Positions 35,290-45,443 are shown, counted from the stretch's first letter. The stretch is 64,000 nt of DNA from CAIVAT01 sp964455285 (GCA_964455285.1 CAYVVG010000006.1:26982-90981), one strand, 5' to 3'. Notes: generated by a model from the sequence alone, not told the origin. Translations and numbers: made by a program.

Positions 35290-37317
35290 CTACTCCCGGT
35301 AAAGGATCACCGCCGACACAGGGGCCACCGTAAGCGGCCCTGTCACGGTTTCACCGTTCCCCGTGAACCGGTGATCCTTCAGCGCCGCCTTCCAGCTGCC
35401 TTGAGGCAGATCGACTTTCTTCACCTCTCCCGCCCCGTTGAAGATCACGATGATCTGCTCCCAGCGGTCGCCGTTGGCGTGATCTTTCAGCCGGTAAACC
35501 ACCACCTGCGGATCCTCGCCGGGCAGGAACTCCAGGTGTTTCCGCACGAGTTCCGCCTCCGGCATCCGGAAGGCGGGATGGGCTTTCCGTAGCGCGATCA
35601 GATCGGTATAATACTGCACCAGTTCCCGGTTTTCATATTTCCATTTCCAATCGATGCGGTTCACCGAATCGGGCTTGTTGAACGAATTGTGCTCGCCTCC
35701 CTTGGTCCGTTTCATCTCCACCCCCGCGTGGAGGAAGGGTATCCCCTGCGAGGTGAGCACGATGGTGTTGGCCAGCTTGTGCATGTTTACGATCTCCTCC
35801 TCCGTGGCATCGGGCCTCGACACTTTCAGCTTGTCATAAAGGGTGTGATTGTCGTGGCACGAAACGTAGTTGATCACCTGGGAAGGTGTGTTGGTGTAAG
35901 GTGCTTTGGAGTAGTTGACCCGCGTGTAATCCACCTGGGGGTGGTTGCCGCAGGCCACGATCCCGAACTTCACGCTCTCTTTCATCTCCCGGCTGCCGCT
36001 GGCGAACCCCGTGCTTTTATCGTCGAACACGCTGCCTTTGATCGCATCGCGCAGGTCGTCGCTGAACACGGCGATCCCGTCGAGCTTTCCGGCATGTGCC
36101 TTCAGGGCGCGCTGCTCTACCGGCAGCGGCGAATCGCCTGCCGTCCATCCTTCGCCGTAAATCAGGATGGAGGGATTGATCGAGCGGAGGGCAGCGGAAA
36201 CCGCGTTCATGGTCTCGATGTCGTGGATGGCCATGAGGTCGAAACGGAAGCCGTCAATGTGGTATTCAATGGCCCAGTAGACCACCGATTCGACGATGAA
36301 TTTCCGCATCATGGCCCGGTCGGAGGCGGTCTCGTTCCCGCAACCCGATGCGTTGCTGTACTTGCCGTCTTTCTCCCATTGCCGGTAATAGTAGCCGGGG
36401 ACCAGGAGGTCGAACACCGAATTCCCGGTCGTGGAGGTATGGTTGTACACCACGTCCATGACCACCCGGAGCCCCTTGCGGTGCAAGGCCTGGACCATCT
36501 CTTTAAACTCGCGGATCCGTACGTGTCCGTCGGAGGCATCGGTGGCATAGGAACCTTCGGGAACGTTGTAATTCATCGGATCATAGCCCCAGTTGTATTG
36601 CGGCGCCTCAGGCTTCGACTCGTCGATGGTGGCGAAGTCGAACACCGGCAGCAGGTGAACATGCGTGATGCCCATCCCGGCAATGTGGTCGAGGCCGGTA
36701 GCCTGCCCGTAAGGGTTCAACGTCCCTGTTTCGGCCAGGCCCGCGTATTTTCCCTTGTTCCTGATTCCCGAACTTTCGGCCACCGAGAGGTCCCGCACAT
36801 GCAGTTCATAAATGACCGCGTCGGTCGGATGCTCCAGCACCGGGCCATGGTCCTGGTCCCAACCGGGGGGATTGGTCTCCTTCATGCTGATGATCTGCCC
36901 CCGTTTCCCGTTCGTGCCGACCGCTTTGGCATACGGATCGGGCGTCTCCTCATTCCACTGCCCGCCGAACCTTGCTTTGAAGGTGTAGAACTGGTTCTTG
37001 CGGTCGCCAGGGAGATCGGTCTTCCAGATCCCGTTCGCCCCTTTCCGGCAGTTGATCTCCTCGATGAGATCGTTGCCCGCAGCGGTCCGGTAAAGTTTCA
37101 GTTTCATCTCAGAAGCTTTCGGCGACCACACCTTCATGAGGGTGACCTTCGGGGTATAGATCACCCCCAGGTCATTATCGGTGTAAACCGGGTAGTTTCT
37201 GTACGGATCGAAGGCCAGGGAGGCCTGTCCGGTTTGTGTTTGCTGTGCATAAAGCGCCGTGGCGAAAGCCAGGCAGGCGATCGCCAGCACGAGGGCGGGA
37301 AGGAGGAGGTGTTTCAT
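35290..37317 (-). CDS. pulA: Type I pullulanase
   Basis: The enzyme hydrolyses alpha-1,6 branch points of pullulan, starch or glycogen. The 675-residue protein has a signal peptide (ends ALYAQ) and an N-terminal CBM48-like domain (about 45-140). A GH13 barrel follows with the type I pullulanase signature YNWGYDP (about 240). The catalytic nucleophile is Asp360 (FRFDLM), the acid Glu389 (YGEGW), and the third acid lies in SCHDNH. A C-terminal beta domain completes it. The start codon overlaps the stop of the large T9SS cargo gene by four bases (ATGA), so translation is coupled. It lacks a T9SS tail, so it is probably periplasmic. Confidence 0.93.
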   Translation of the reverse strand: MKHLLLPALVLAIACLAFATALYAQQTQTGQASLAFDPYRNYPVYTDNDLGVIYTPKVTLMKVWSPKASEMKLKLYRTAAGNDLIEEINCRKGANGIWKTDLPGDRKNQFYTFKARFGGQWNEETPDPYAKAVGTNGKRGQIISMKETNPPGWDQDHGPVLEHPTDAVIYELHVRDLSVAESSGIRNKGKYAGLAETGTLNPYGQATGLDHIAGMGITHVHLLPVFDFATIDESKPEAPQYNWGYDPMNYNVPEGSYATDASDGHVRIREFKEMVQALHRKGLRVVMDVVYNHTSTTGNSVFDLLVPGYYYRQWEKDGKYSNASGCGNETASDRAMMRKFIVESVVYWAIEYHIDGFRFDLMAIHDIETMNAVSAALRSINPSILIYGEGWTAGDSPLPVEQRALKAHAGKLDGIAVFSDDLRDAIKGSVFDDKSTGFASGSREMKESVKFGIVACGNHPQVDYTRVNYSKAPYTNTPSQVINYVSCHDNHTLYDKLKVSRPDATEEEIVNMHKLANTIVLTSQGIPFLHAGVEMKRTKGGEHNSFNKPDSVNRIDWKWKYENRELVQYYTDLIALRKAHPAFRMPEAELVRKHLEFLPGEDPQVVVYRLKDHANGDRWEQIIVIFNGAGEVKKVDLPQGSWKAALKDHRFTGNGETVTGPLTVAPVSAVILYRE

Positions 37318-40300
37318 AACAGAACGATCTTATGGATGTGGCATTCGGTTCCTTCAAGAACCCTGAGCATGTATATCCCCGGTTTGCGGCCGGTAAGATT
37401 GTGCCGGAATTTTCTGCCGGAAGTGATATTCTGATCGATCATCATGTTTCCGGTCAGATCGTACACTTGCACACGAACCGGATTCCCGGTCACTTCCTCC
37501 CCGAGTTCCAGGATAAATTCACCGGTCGTCGGATTCGGATAGAGGGTGAGATCATGGTCCCGTGACCGGGGGTTCGGAACCGTACGCCCATCGATACTCT
37601 GTGCATACGGGAAGGAGGACTTCAGCGTTCCGCACCAGGGTCCTGAAGGAGCGATACGGCCGTGCATATAGCCCCCTTGTTCGACTGCAGTACCCGGCAG
37701 GTAGCTTATTTTTTCGCCGGCGATGAGGGTCGCAGATCCTCCGGACAGGACCCTGAAAACCGTGCCCTGCCCGGCAACCGTAATGATCCCGGAGGCCTGG
37801 TAACATTCCGATTGCAGGTTATGCACCGAATCATCGGCAATGACCGTAGCAGCCGGTATCCCCGGGATAACGGTGAAGGATTGTTCAGGAGCCCACGGGC
37901 TTCCGGCATAGGAGTTGTCAATCGACTGCACCGACCAGTAATAGGTGCCGGCCGCCAGCCCGTTCAGGTGCCAGGCGGTATTCTGGAAGGCATTGCCCAT
38001 GGCCACGATCCTTCGCAGGCCACCGGTATCCGACAGGGAGGAGATGACATCATTCCCTCCCGGGCAGGTGCCTACCCGGAGGTTATACGACAGACCTTGC
38101 ACCGGTGTTTCCGGGTCGGATGCGGGATCCCATGAAAAAAAGGCAGTGTCGGAGACAACATTGACTGCCAGTCCGGACGGAACAGCGGGAGGGGTATTGA
38201 CACCTGGTAACTGGTTTCGGTAAACGGCCGACCTGAAATCGATTCCGTCGTACATGCCCAGTCCTCCTTTCAGCACATCCAGCCTTCCATCCCGGTCGAA
38301 ATCGCCGGGGGATATGGCCAGGGAATAGCATCCCCGGTCGGGGGCCAGCAGGTAATAGGTCCAGCCGCCCCAGGGATCCTGGAACCAGGCCCGGGGAATG
38401 TCAACCGCAAGGTCGGTGAAGATCCCGTTGCCCTGGTTCCCCCATATGAAACCCGAGGTTCTTCCGCTGGCATAGATGTCGGTATTACCGCCACCTCCGC
38501 CGCCGATGGAAATATAACAGCTGTGGTTTCCGGCAAAACCGGTGGCGTAAAGGTCCGCTTTCCCGTCATTATCCAGATCCCCAAAGTTGGTTTCCCCCGA
38601 ATAGTGCGCCCGGGAACCATTCTGGGTGTATTGCTGCGTAAAGACACTGCCTCCGTTGTTTTTATAAAGTATCAGGGAGACTGCCTCCGTCTTATCCACA
38701 CAGGTCGCGTTGTAGTTGAAAATTGGCTCCGATTTGTATCCCGACACGGCCAGGTCGGTATATCCGTCATTATCATAATCGGCGGCCGTGATGTCGCCCG
38801 ACCAGGTTCCGGTAAGTCCGGCCGGAACCTCGGCAAACAACCCGCCCTGGTTCCGGTACACGATCGTATAGGGGCCAAGGCTGTCGCGTCCGGATATCAG
38901 GAGATCGACGTAGGTATCGTTATCCAGATCCACGCATTCAATGGCTGATCTTGCCAGTTGACGGAGGTTGGCATTATTTACCGGATCTGCGATAAACGCC
39001 AGGCCTCCCTGGTTTCTGAACAGCCTGGTCAGGGGCTGGCCTGTAAAATCATCCCCGGATATGACCAGGTCGGTATATCCGTTGTTGTCATAGTCTAGGC
39101 ATCCGATGGAACCGTACCTGACCCCCGGGAGGTCGGGACATGCCTGCACGAAAGCGCCGTTTCCGGTATTCCTGTAAACCCGTGTGAACAGCGCCGTACT
39201 GTCGAAACCCGTCACGGCAAAATCCAGGAGGTTATCGTTGTTCACATCCAGCCATTTGGCCTCAGAAGTCCATAAACCCGGCAAGGCCTGCGCATGTTCC
39301 GTGACCGTGTCACCTGCCAGGTTGGTGAGAATTTTTGTGGTTCCTTCCCCTGTGGTCAAGATATCCAGGAATCCATCCTGGTTGAAGTCGCCCCATTCGG
39401 AATTGCCGTAGATGTAACAAGGCAGATCCAGCGCCATCTTTTCGAAAAACTCGAGCTTAAAAGTTTCTGAATAGAAGACCGGTGAGGAGCAGAATCCGTT
39501 CGAAACCGTCATCGAAATATTCCGGTAGTTGGCATCGCCAAATCGGATGGTGCGGGGTTCCGGACCGGTTCCCGAAATTATCTGTCCGTTGGTGAAGTTC
39601 CAGTTGTACAGGGAAGAGGCCGCCGTATCGCCAATGTAGGTGGCCTGCACATCGGTCGAATTCAGGATATCGATGCCGATGGCTCCGGCAGGGGGGATTT
39701 CGTGCACATTCAGTTGCATTATATTGCTGGTGTCGTGACTGATCTGATTATATACCACACAAGTATATGCTCCTGAATGGGATACCGATAAAATCGGAAT
39801 GCTGTAAAAACCCCCAAGGGTCGTGTCCAGGGCCACTCCGTCCTTACACCAGACAAAATAGTAAGGCTTGCAGGGAAACTGTTTTCCGGCGCCGGCTTCC
39901 CAGCACATGAAGTTGATCGTGCCTCCCAGGCACTGATCCAAGCCCCTGTCGGCAAACAACTGCACATCGCCCGGGACCGGCACCGAGCTCGTTTGGGCAA
40001 TGATTACAGCGTTTGCCGGATTGTTCTGCGTACAGGTCTCCGAAGAGAACATCTCGCAACGGATCACATCCTGGTCGTTGACAATGCAGGTGAACACCGG
40101 GTTATCTTCGCCTGCAAGCGTATCGTTGACATACCAGTGGTACGCGGGAAGAGCTCCCCCGTTTTGCGGTGTGGCCGTCAGTTCGATCTCCACTCCTTCA
40201 CAAATCTCGTTGATTTCCGGAGAAATAGAAACACCCACTGTTTGGTTAGGAATTACCTGTACGTAAACGTAGGACCTTTCAGGAGCCCAGCGAAGGGTGA

Positions 40301-41264
40301 CCTGGCCATTGCCTGCATTGACCCCGGGAAAATGTTCAGTCCCGGCCAGCGATGGAAGTGCATAAGCGCTGCCGCCGCCGCCGCCGCCATAACTGCCGCC
40401 GCCGCCGCCAAACCATCCTCCACCCCCGGCTCCTCCCCAGGCCCAGCAGTAACCGTTGCCCCCCTGGCCTGCCTGCCCGGAGCTGCCGCAACTTCCCGGA
40501 TCGGTGCAAATCCCGCCGGCGGTCTGGGTGCCGCCATATCCCAGTCCGCCCCCGTCGCCGCCGGTGAGCCCGCCTCCAACGCCACCTTCATGTCCTCCCT
40601 GCCAGCCGGCGCCGCCACCCCCGGCTGCAATGGCAATCCGGCTTCCCGGGTCAAGGCTGTCGGTCCGGATGTCGCTGGCGCCGCCGCCACCGCCCGAAAA
40701 GGGCTCCATCACCGTGCCGTCAGGCAGAACGATATAATCAGTACTTCCGTTACCGCCCCCGTTCCAACCCCCTTCTGGTCCGGTGGCCGCTCCTCCCGCA
40801 TGGATGTATAACACCTGGCCCGGTGTGACCGGGATGATCGTGGTGAGCTTGCCCCCATTGCCCCCACTCCAGCCTGCGTAAGCATCACCACCCCGGCCTC
40901 CGGTCATCTCCACACACAGGAAGGTCACGCCGGCCGGAACCGTGAAGGACTGCCTCGTACCGGTATAGGAAAAGGTGACCATACCGGTTGACGACGGGAG
41001 ACTGGTTGCACAGTAATATGCTTTGCTTGCCGTTGGGAAAACCGGGAACAGTTCGCCGCTCAGGCTTTGTCCGATGGGGATCGTGTCGCCGATCTGATCG
41101 AACCAGAAGATCGTATCGCCGGGGGCCACACCCGTAAGGTTGCACAGCGAACCGCTGCAAACGGTATCGGGGACGGCCGCCAGGCCCGTGACAACCTGTG
41201 TGTGGGCCGGGGACACAACCGAAAAAAGGAGGGCAGCCAGGGAGGCGGACACGCTGATTTTCAT
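37314..41264 (-). CDS. Very large T9SS-secreted protein with glycine-rich, Ig-like and FG-GAP/VCBS regions
   Basis: From the ATG at 41264 the product is 1316 residues. It begins with a clean signal peptide (MKISVSASLAALLFSVVSPAHTQ). The next region (about 95-340) is extremely glycine-rich, with runs such as GGGGGSYGGGGGG around a GGRGGDAYAGWSGGNGG start, resembling the glycine-rich domain of ALK/LTK-type proteins. Ig-like domains follow, then many FG-GAP/VCBS repeats (DxNxDGxxD-type calcium loops, e.g. GDFNQDGFLDIL, DYDNDGYTDL). An FN3-like domain and a T9SS sorting domain (LYPNPTTGEFIL ... HKIVLL) end it. An ATG at 41327 is an alternative start, nearer the -7 element. The function is unknown; surface binding is plausible. 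Confidence 0.82.
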   Translation of the reverse strand: MKISVSASLAALLFSVVSPAHTQVVTGLAAVPDTVCSGSLCNLTGVAPGDTIFWFDQIGDTIPIGQSLSGELFPVFPTASKAYYCATSLPSSTGMVTFSYTGTRQSFTVPAGVTFLCVEMTGGRGGDAYAGWSGGNGGKLTTIIPVTPGQVLYIHAGGAATGPEGGWNGGGNGSTDYIVLPDGTVMEPFSGGGGGASDIRTDSLDPGSRIAIAAGGGGAGWQGGHEGGVGGGLTGGDGGGLGYGGTQTAGGICTDPGSCGSSGQAGQGGNGYCWAWGGAGGGGWFGGGGGSYGGGGGGSAYALPSLAGTEHFPGVNAGNGQVTLRWAPERSYVYVQVIPNQTVGVSISPEINEICEGVEIELTATPQNGGALPAYHWYVNDTLAGEDNPVFTCIVNDQDVIRCEMFSSETCTQNNPANAVIIAQTSSVPVPGDVQLFADRGLDQCLGGTINFMCWEAGAGKQFPCKPYYFVWCKDGVALDTTLGGFYSIPILSVSHSGAYTCVVYNQISHDTSNIMQLNVHEIPPAGAIGIDILNSTDVQATYIGDTAASSLYNWNFTNGQIISGTGPEPRTIRFGDANYRNISMTVSNGFCSSPVFYSETFKLEFFEKMALDLPCYIYGNSEWGDFNQDGFLDILTTGEGTTKILTNLAGDTVTEHAQALPGLWTSEAKWLDVNNDNLLDFAVTGFDSTALFTRVYRNTGNGAFVQACPDLPGVRYGSIGCLDYDNNGYTDLVISGDDFTGQPLTRLFRNQGGLAFIADPVNNANLRQLARSAIECVDLDNDTYVDLLISGRDSLGPYTIVYRNQGGLFAEVPAGLTGTWSGDITAADYDNDGYTDLAVSGYKSEPIFNYNATCVDKTEAVSLILYKNNGGSVFTQQYTQNGSRAHYSGETNFGDLDNDGKADLYATGFAGNHSCYISIGGGGGGNTDIYASGRTSGFIWGNQGNGIFTDLAVDIPRAWFQDPWGGWTYYLLAPDRGCYSLAISPGDFDRDGRLDVLKGGLGMYDGIDFRSAVYRNQLPGVNTPPAVPSGLAVNVVSDTAFFSWDPASDPETPVQGLSYNLRVGTCPGGNDVISSLSDTGGLRRIVAMGNAFQNTAWHLNGLAAGTYYWSVQSIDNSYAGSPWAPEQSFTVIPGIPAATVIADDSVHNLQSECYQASGIITVAGQGTVFRVLSGGSATLIAGEKISYLPGTAVEQGGYMHGRIAPSGPWCGTLKSSFPYAQSIDGRTVPNPRSRDHDLTLYPNPTTGEFILELGEEVTGNPVRVQVYDLTGNMMIDQNITSGRKFRHNLTGRKPGIYMLRVLEGTECHIHKIVLL

Positions 41265-41352
41265 CGAGGAGACAGATTTGGTGAAGGATCTGGGGAATAA
41301 CACAATCACTGAACGGGTCATTTTCATACAGAATGGAATACCCTGTGAACCG

Positions 41353-41360
41353 CAAATATA
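41353..41360 (-). promoter_or_regulatory. -7 element of the large T9SS cargo gene and pulA
   Basis: The minus strand reads TATATTTG, matching TAnnTTTG, 25 bp upstream of the ATG at 41327 and 88 bp upstream of the ATG at 41264. Confidence 0.55.
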
Positions 41361-41473
41361 AAAAAATCCGGTGCCGATCCGAAGTAAGATTTTCCCGGGC
41401 GAATTCACAGGTTCACTAGACTTCCGATCGCCGGGCCCTCCGACCCCGAATTGGCACAACAATTTCTTTATTG

Positions 41474-41481
41474 TATTTTTG
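41474..41481 (+). promoter_or_regulatory. -7 element of the DUF3667 gene, directly before its start codon
   Basis: TATTTTTG matches TAnnTTTG and ends 4 bp before the GTG at 41486, so the message is expected to be leaderless. Confidence 0.55.
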
Positions 41482-41485
41482 GAAG

Positions 41486-42430
41486 GTGAAAAAAACCGTA
41501 CTCCGAAAAAACCGCCTGCCGAAGGTCTTTGAACCCGGCCACTGCCAGAACTGCGGCACTGACCTGGCTGCGGAAGACCATTACTGCCGGCGTTGCGGGC
41601 AAAAACGCATGCAACGGGAGGACCTTTCCTTTCTTCACCTTATCCGGGAGTCGTTCCTCGACTATTTTCATCTCGACTCGAAACTCACGTCCAGCCTCTA
41701 TCCCCTGTTCTTCCGCCCCGGATTCCTCACCACTGAATTCCTCGGCGGAAAACGGGTAAAATTCATCCCTCCCTTTAAAATGTTCCTGGTGATCACGGTG
41801 ATCTATTTCCTGCTCCATTCGTTGATCGTTAGCTTCGAACCGGAAAAGCCCGTGAAAGCAGCCGGCAAAAATGAGGCCGGCCGGCTGATCATTGGCGGCA
41901 TCGATCTTTCGGGAGCCGGAAGCGACAGTCTCCGGCAGATCGTCGATAGCGTCGGGTTGAAATCCTACGTCGATCAGCGCTGGAAGGACCAACCAGGCTG
42001 GACAAGATATCTTATTCGCAAAGCGCTGAAGATCAGCATGAATACAGGTGAGAATTTCAACAGCGTCCTGCAGCACAATGCCTCGCGCATCGTTTTTGTG
42101 CTGATCCCCGTGTTTGCCTTGCTGCTGAAGCTCCTGTATATCCGGAGGAAGAGGCTCTATTTCGACCATCTCATCTTCTCCCTGCACATTCATTCCTTCC
42201 TGTTTCTCCTGATGATCCTCGCGATGTTCACTGAACGGATCTTCCCGCATACCACCCTGGCGCTGCTCCTGCTTACGGGGATTTATCTCTTCCTGGCCAT
42301 GCGGCGTGTATATGGTCAAACACGGAAAAAGACCCTCGGCAAACTCACCTTGCTGGGACTCGGTTACCTGGTGGTTGCCCTGCCGGTGTTCATCATAGTC
42401 CTTGCACTCGTCAGCCTGATCCAAGCCTGA
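41486..42430 (+). CDS. DUF3667 membrane protein with zinc ribbon
   Basis: The 314-residue protein has an N-terminal zinc ribbon (CQNCGTDL ... CRRCGQKR) followed by the DUF3667 core (FLDYFHLDSKLTSSLYPLFFRPGFLTTEFLGGKRVKFIPP) and about five membrane segments. The family is common in Bacteroidota and uncharacterised. The GTG at 41486 is preferred, as the TTG upstream lies in the promoter. The stop codon shares one base with the ATG of the sensor kinase, so the two are coupled. Confidence 0.82.
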   Translation: MKKTVLRKNRLPKVFEPGHCQNCGTDLAAEDHYCRRCGQKRMQREDLSFLHLIRESFLDYFHLDSKLTSSLYPLFFRPGFLTTEFLGGKRVKFIPPFKMFLVITVIYFLLHSLIVSFEPEKPVKAAGKNEAGRLIIGGIDLSGAGSDSLRQIVDSVGLKSYVDQRWKDQPGWTRYLIRKALKISMNTGENFNSVLQHNASRIVFVLIPVFALLLKLLYIRRKRLYFDHLIFSLHIHSFLFLLMILAMFTERIFPHTTLALLLLTGIYLFLAMRRVYGQTRKKTLGKLTLLGLGYLVVALPVFIIVLALVSLIQA

Positions 42431-45402
42431 TGAAGATCCTGTATGCGGTCGTTTTCCTGCTCGCTTTTTTCCTCCCCGGTTATTTTCTTCCGGCTGAAAG
42501 CCAGGAAATCCCTGCGATCCCCCTGCCCGTTACGGTCTATAACGTGGAACAGGGCCTCGGCCAGAGCACGGTCAACCAGGTGTACCAGGACCACCGCGGG
42601 CTGATCTGGGTGGCCACCGGCGACGGGCTGCAGCACTTCGACGGGGAACGATTCAGTTCGTTCACCCCTCCGCCTTTCCGACCGTATTCCTCGCCCGGCA
42701 ACAACATCCGGAACATTGCGGAAATTGCCCCGGGAACGTTCGGCCTGACCACACGGTCGGCGACCCTGGGTTTCGACAGCCGTGCGGGATCCTTCTCCAT
42801 GCTGGCATACAGGAGCAATGAGAACCCCTGGCTTTCGGGTGAGAAGCTCGGTGGCGTTACCCTGGGGTGGACCGCCTCCGACGGTTTCTTCCGGATCAGA
42901 GAAGGGAGAACGCAACGCCTCATGGTCCGTTATGTTGCGGGAGGAGCTCCGCCGGCCGGGTTTTTCCCGGTCGGGTCGGCAGGCCTCGTCGCCGGACGCG
43001 TCGTGGTTGCGGGAGAGAGGGGCTTTTTAGCGCTCGACCCTCCCCTGAACAACAGCGATACGGTCGTGAAGGCCCGCTGGGTCCCGGCGCCGGGCCGGTG
43101 TCGCACGCTGGCGACCGGACCGGGAGGCCGTCTCTACCTCCTTTCCGACGGAGTTATTTACCGGGTCGACGACGGTCTGGAATTGACGACCGAATTCGAC
43201 ACACAGATCAGGGAATGTGACATCCTTTTCATCGACCGGGCCGGATCTTTCTGGTATTCAAATAATACCCGCAAGGGCTTCTTCAGAAAAAGGGGCCAGG
43301 TCGTTGAGGAGATCCTGTTCGTGACGCGGGCGGGGAACCGGACCGATACCCTGCGGCCCGACATACGTACGGTTTTCGAAGACCGGCATGGCAATCTCTG
43401 GTTCGGCACCGACGGGAACGGGTTGCTGTTCCATCCCAGGAGCCTGGTATCGTTCGATCTGGCACAGACCGGGTTCACCCGGTGCCTGGCGTTTTATGCC
43501 GGCGACATCTGGGCGGGGACGTTCCGCAACGGGCTCTGGCGGATGAAAAAAGACCTGACCGGGGCACACCGTGTCAACCCTGCTGTATTTACCGGTGAAT
43601 TATCCATTTTTGACCTGGCCGGGGACAACGGTGGGCGGCTATGGGTGATCACCAACCGGGGTCTGTTCGTACTGAACCGGGATGGGACCCTGGCAGCCCG
43701 CGATGCATTTATGACCCTTACGGCTAGCTTTCTCCGCCTTCCGCAGGGGGGATTCATGCTCTCTGCCTATGACCGGCTATACACGTGCCACACCGGCGAC
43801 CGGCCGGGCATCACGCCGGTAAGGGAGCAAACGCATGTGAGAGAATTCCTCCGATGGAAAGGGAGTTATTACACGGGCAGCGAATTCGGGCTGTACCGGA
43901 CCGATACGACCGGAGACATCCTCAGGGCCCTGTCGTTCGATCCCTCCTGCCGTCGTTCCCAGGTCCCCGTCAACTGCATCCTCCCGGTCGATGACCTGCT
44001 GTGGACCGGGACCGAAAAGGGGATCATCCGGTACGATGCCGGAGGACGCGAGGTGCCCCTTCCTGCCATCGCCGGGTTCCCCGACCGGGAGGTGGTATAT
44101 TCGCTGATCGCCGACGGCCAGGGCCGGGTCTGGTTCTCTGCCGCCAAAGGAGTCGGGATGATCGCGCGGGACCTCAGCCGGGTGGTGCGGTTCTCGTTAC
44201 TGAACAACCTGCAGTCGACCGAATTCAACAACAATGCCGACCTGTACACACCCGACGGCCGGATCTATTTTGGCGGGATCCGGGGCCTGAACAGCCTCAG
44301 CACGAAGGGATTCAGCCTCGACCGCCCGGTGCCGGAAGTCCGGTTGCTCTCGCTGACTGTTTCCGACACCCTGTACAGCCGGGGTATTCCGGCCGACGGT
44401 CTCCGGCTGGTGCCCGACCGCAAGCACGCCCACATCGGAGGGTCGGTATTCACGCCCGACTACCTGGCCCCGGGATCGGCCCTGTTCTCCTTTTTTCTTG
44501 AAGGATACCACGATGGCTGGACCCCGCCCTCGACCGGCAACACCTTCGCCTTCAGGAGCCTGCCGCCGGGTTCGTACTCGCTGTGGGCGCGGTGTTCCGA
44601 CCTCTTCGGAAACCCGGGCCCTTCCGTTAGGCTTTTCCGGGTGGTCATCCATCCCCCGTTATGGAAAACCACCGGGTTCATGGTACTGGCAGTGATAGCC
44701 ATCGTGCTGATCACGGTCGTGGTGATCAACCGGCTTAACGGCATGCGCTACCGGAGCCGGCTGAAAGACCTGGAACGGAGGAATGCCATCGACCGGGAAC
44801 GGCTGAGGATCTCGCGCGACATGCACGACGAAGTCGGCGCCAGCCTGACCCAGATCGCGATCCTCAGCGAACTGGTCAGGAAAAAGAGGGAGGAGCCCGC
44901 TGAAATGATGAAACTCATCGACCGCATTTCCGGCATCAGCAGCACGGTGGTCGACGACATGAGTGAGATCATCTGGGCCATGAACCCGAAGAACGACAAC
45001 CTCACAAGCTTTTTATCATACCTGAGAAGTCACGCTTCGACCTACCTGTCGGATGCGGGACTTCGGGCGGACCTCTCCTTTCCGGATGATGCGCCCGACT
45101 TTCCGATGACTTCGGAGCAGCGAAGGAACCTCTTCCTCGTCGTGAAGGAGGCTTTGCATAACACCGTCAAACATGCCGGGGCCAGCCGGGCGTGGCTGAA
45201 GGCTGATCTCAACGGACGGTCGCTGACCCTGGCGATCCGGGATGACGGGACCGGATTCATCCCCGAAACATGCGCCGGGAAAGGGAACGGGCTTTCAGGC
45301 ATGCATCGAAGGATCGCCGACCTGCAGGGAACTTTCGTCATCGAATCGGCCCCCGGACGCGGGACCCTCATCCACCTGTCGGTGATGCTGGCGGGAGGAT
45401 AA
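42430..45402 (+). CDS. Propeller-type sensor histidine kinase (NarX/DegS class)
   Basis: The 990-residue kinase has a signal peptide and a large periplasmic part of ligand-sensor propeller repeats (GLIWVATGDGLQHFDG, NLWFGTDGNGLLF, DLLWTGTEKGIIRYD, RVWFSAAKGVGMI). A Y_Y_Y-type beta domain ends in YSLWARCSDLFGNPG. One membrane helix lies at about 745-770. The cytoplasmic kinase is of the HisKA_3 class with His799 (RISRDMHDEVGASLTQ), and its ATPase N-box includes NTVKHAGAS. It senses something outside the inner membrane and should phosphorylate the LuxR-type regulator encoded 71 bp downstream. No receiver or AraC domain is fused, unlike hybrid systems of Bacteroides. Confidence 0.9.
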   Translation: MKILYAVVFLLAFFLPGYFLPAESQEIPAIPLPVTVYNVEQGLGQSTVNQVYQDHRGLIWVATGDGLQHFDGERFSSFTPPPFRPYSSPGNNIRNIAEIAPGTFGLTTRSATLGFDSRAGSFSMLAYRSNENPWLSGEKLGGVTLGWTASDGFFRIREGRTQRLMVRYVAGGAPPAGFFPVGSAGLVAGRVVVAGERGFLALDPPLNNSDTVVKARWVPAPGRCRTLATGPGGRLYLLSDGVIYRVDDGLELTTEFDTQIRECDILFIDRAGSFWYSNNTRKGFFRKRGQVVEEILFVTRAGNRTDTLRPDIRTVFEDRHGNLWFGTDGNGLLFHPRSLVSFDLAQTGFTRCLAFYAGDIWAGTFRNGLWRMKKDLTGAHRVNPAVFTGELSIFDLAGDNGGRLWVITNRGLFVLNRDGTLAARDAFMTLTASFLRLPQGGFMLSAYDRLYTCHTGDRPGITPVREQTHVREFLRWKGSYYTGSEFGLYRTDTTGDILRALSFDPSCRRSQVPVNCILPVDDLLWTGTEKGIIRYDAGGREVPLPAIAGFPDREVVYSLIADGQGRVWFSAAKGVGMIARDLSRVVRFSLLNNLQSTEFNNNADLYTPDGRIYFGGIRGLNSLSTKGFSLDRPVPEVRLLSLTVSDTLYSRGIPADGLRLVPDRKHAHIGGSVFTPDYLAPGSALFSFFLEGYHDGWTPPSTGNTFAFRSLPPGSYSLWARCSDLFGNPGPSVRLFRVVIHPPLWKTTGFMVLAVIAIVLITVVVINRLNGMRYRSRLKDLERRNAIDRERLRISRDMHDEVGASLTQIAILSELVRKKREEPAEMMKLIDRISGISSTVVDDMSEIIWAMNPKNDNLTSFLSYLRSHASTYLSDAGLRADLSFPDDAPDFPMTSEQRRNLFLVVKEALHNTVKHAGASRAWLKADLNGRSLTLAIRDDGTGFIPETCAGKGNGLSGMHRRIADLQGTFVIESAPGRGTLIHLSVMLAGG

Positions 45403-45405
45403 AAA

Positions 45406-45421
45406 CCCCACGAATGTGGGA
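45406..45421. promoter_or_regulatory. Dyad before the LuxR-type regulator gene, possible autoregulatory site
   Basis: CCCAC-GAAT-GTGGG (5-bp arms, 4-base spacer) is centred 34 bp upstream of the centre of the regulator's -7 element. It has the same spacer length and nearly the same promoter distance as the two identical dyads at 46124 and 58278, but different arms. Confidence 0.35.
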
Positions 45422-45443
45422 GGCCCGGCAGGAACCGTATTGC

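Noticed and set aside
35689..37434. A 581-codon plus-strand frame across the pullulanase gene
   Set aside because: It is antisense to a well-recognised pullulanase with all catalytic residues. Its translation has no motif or signal peptide.
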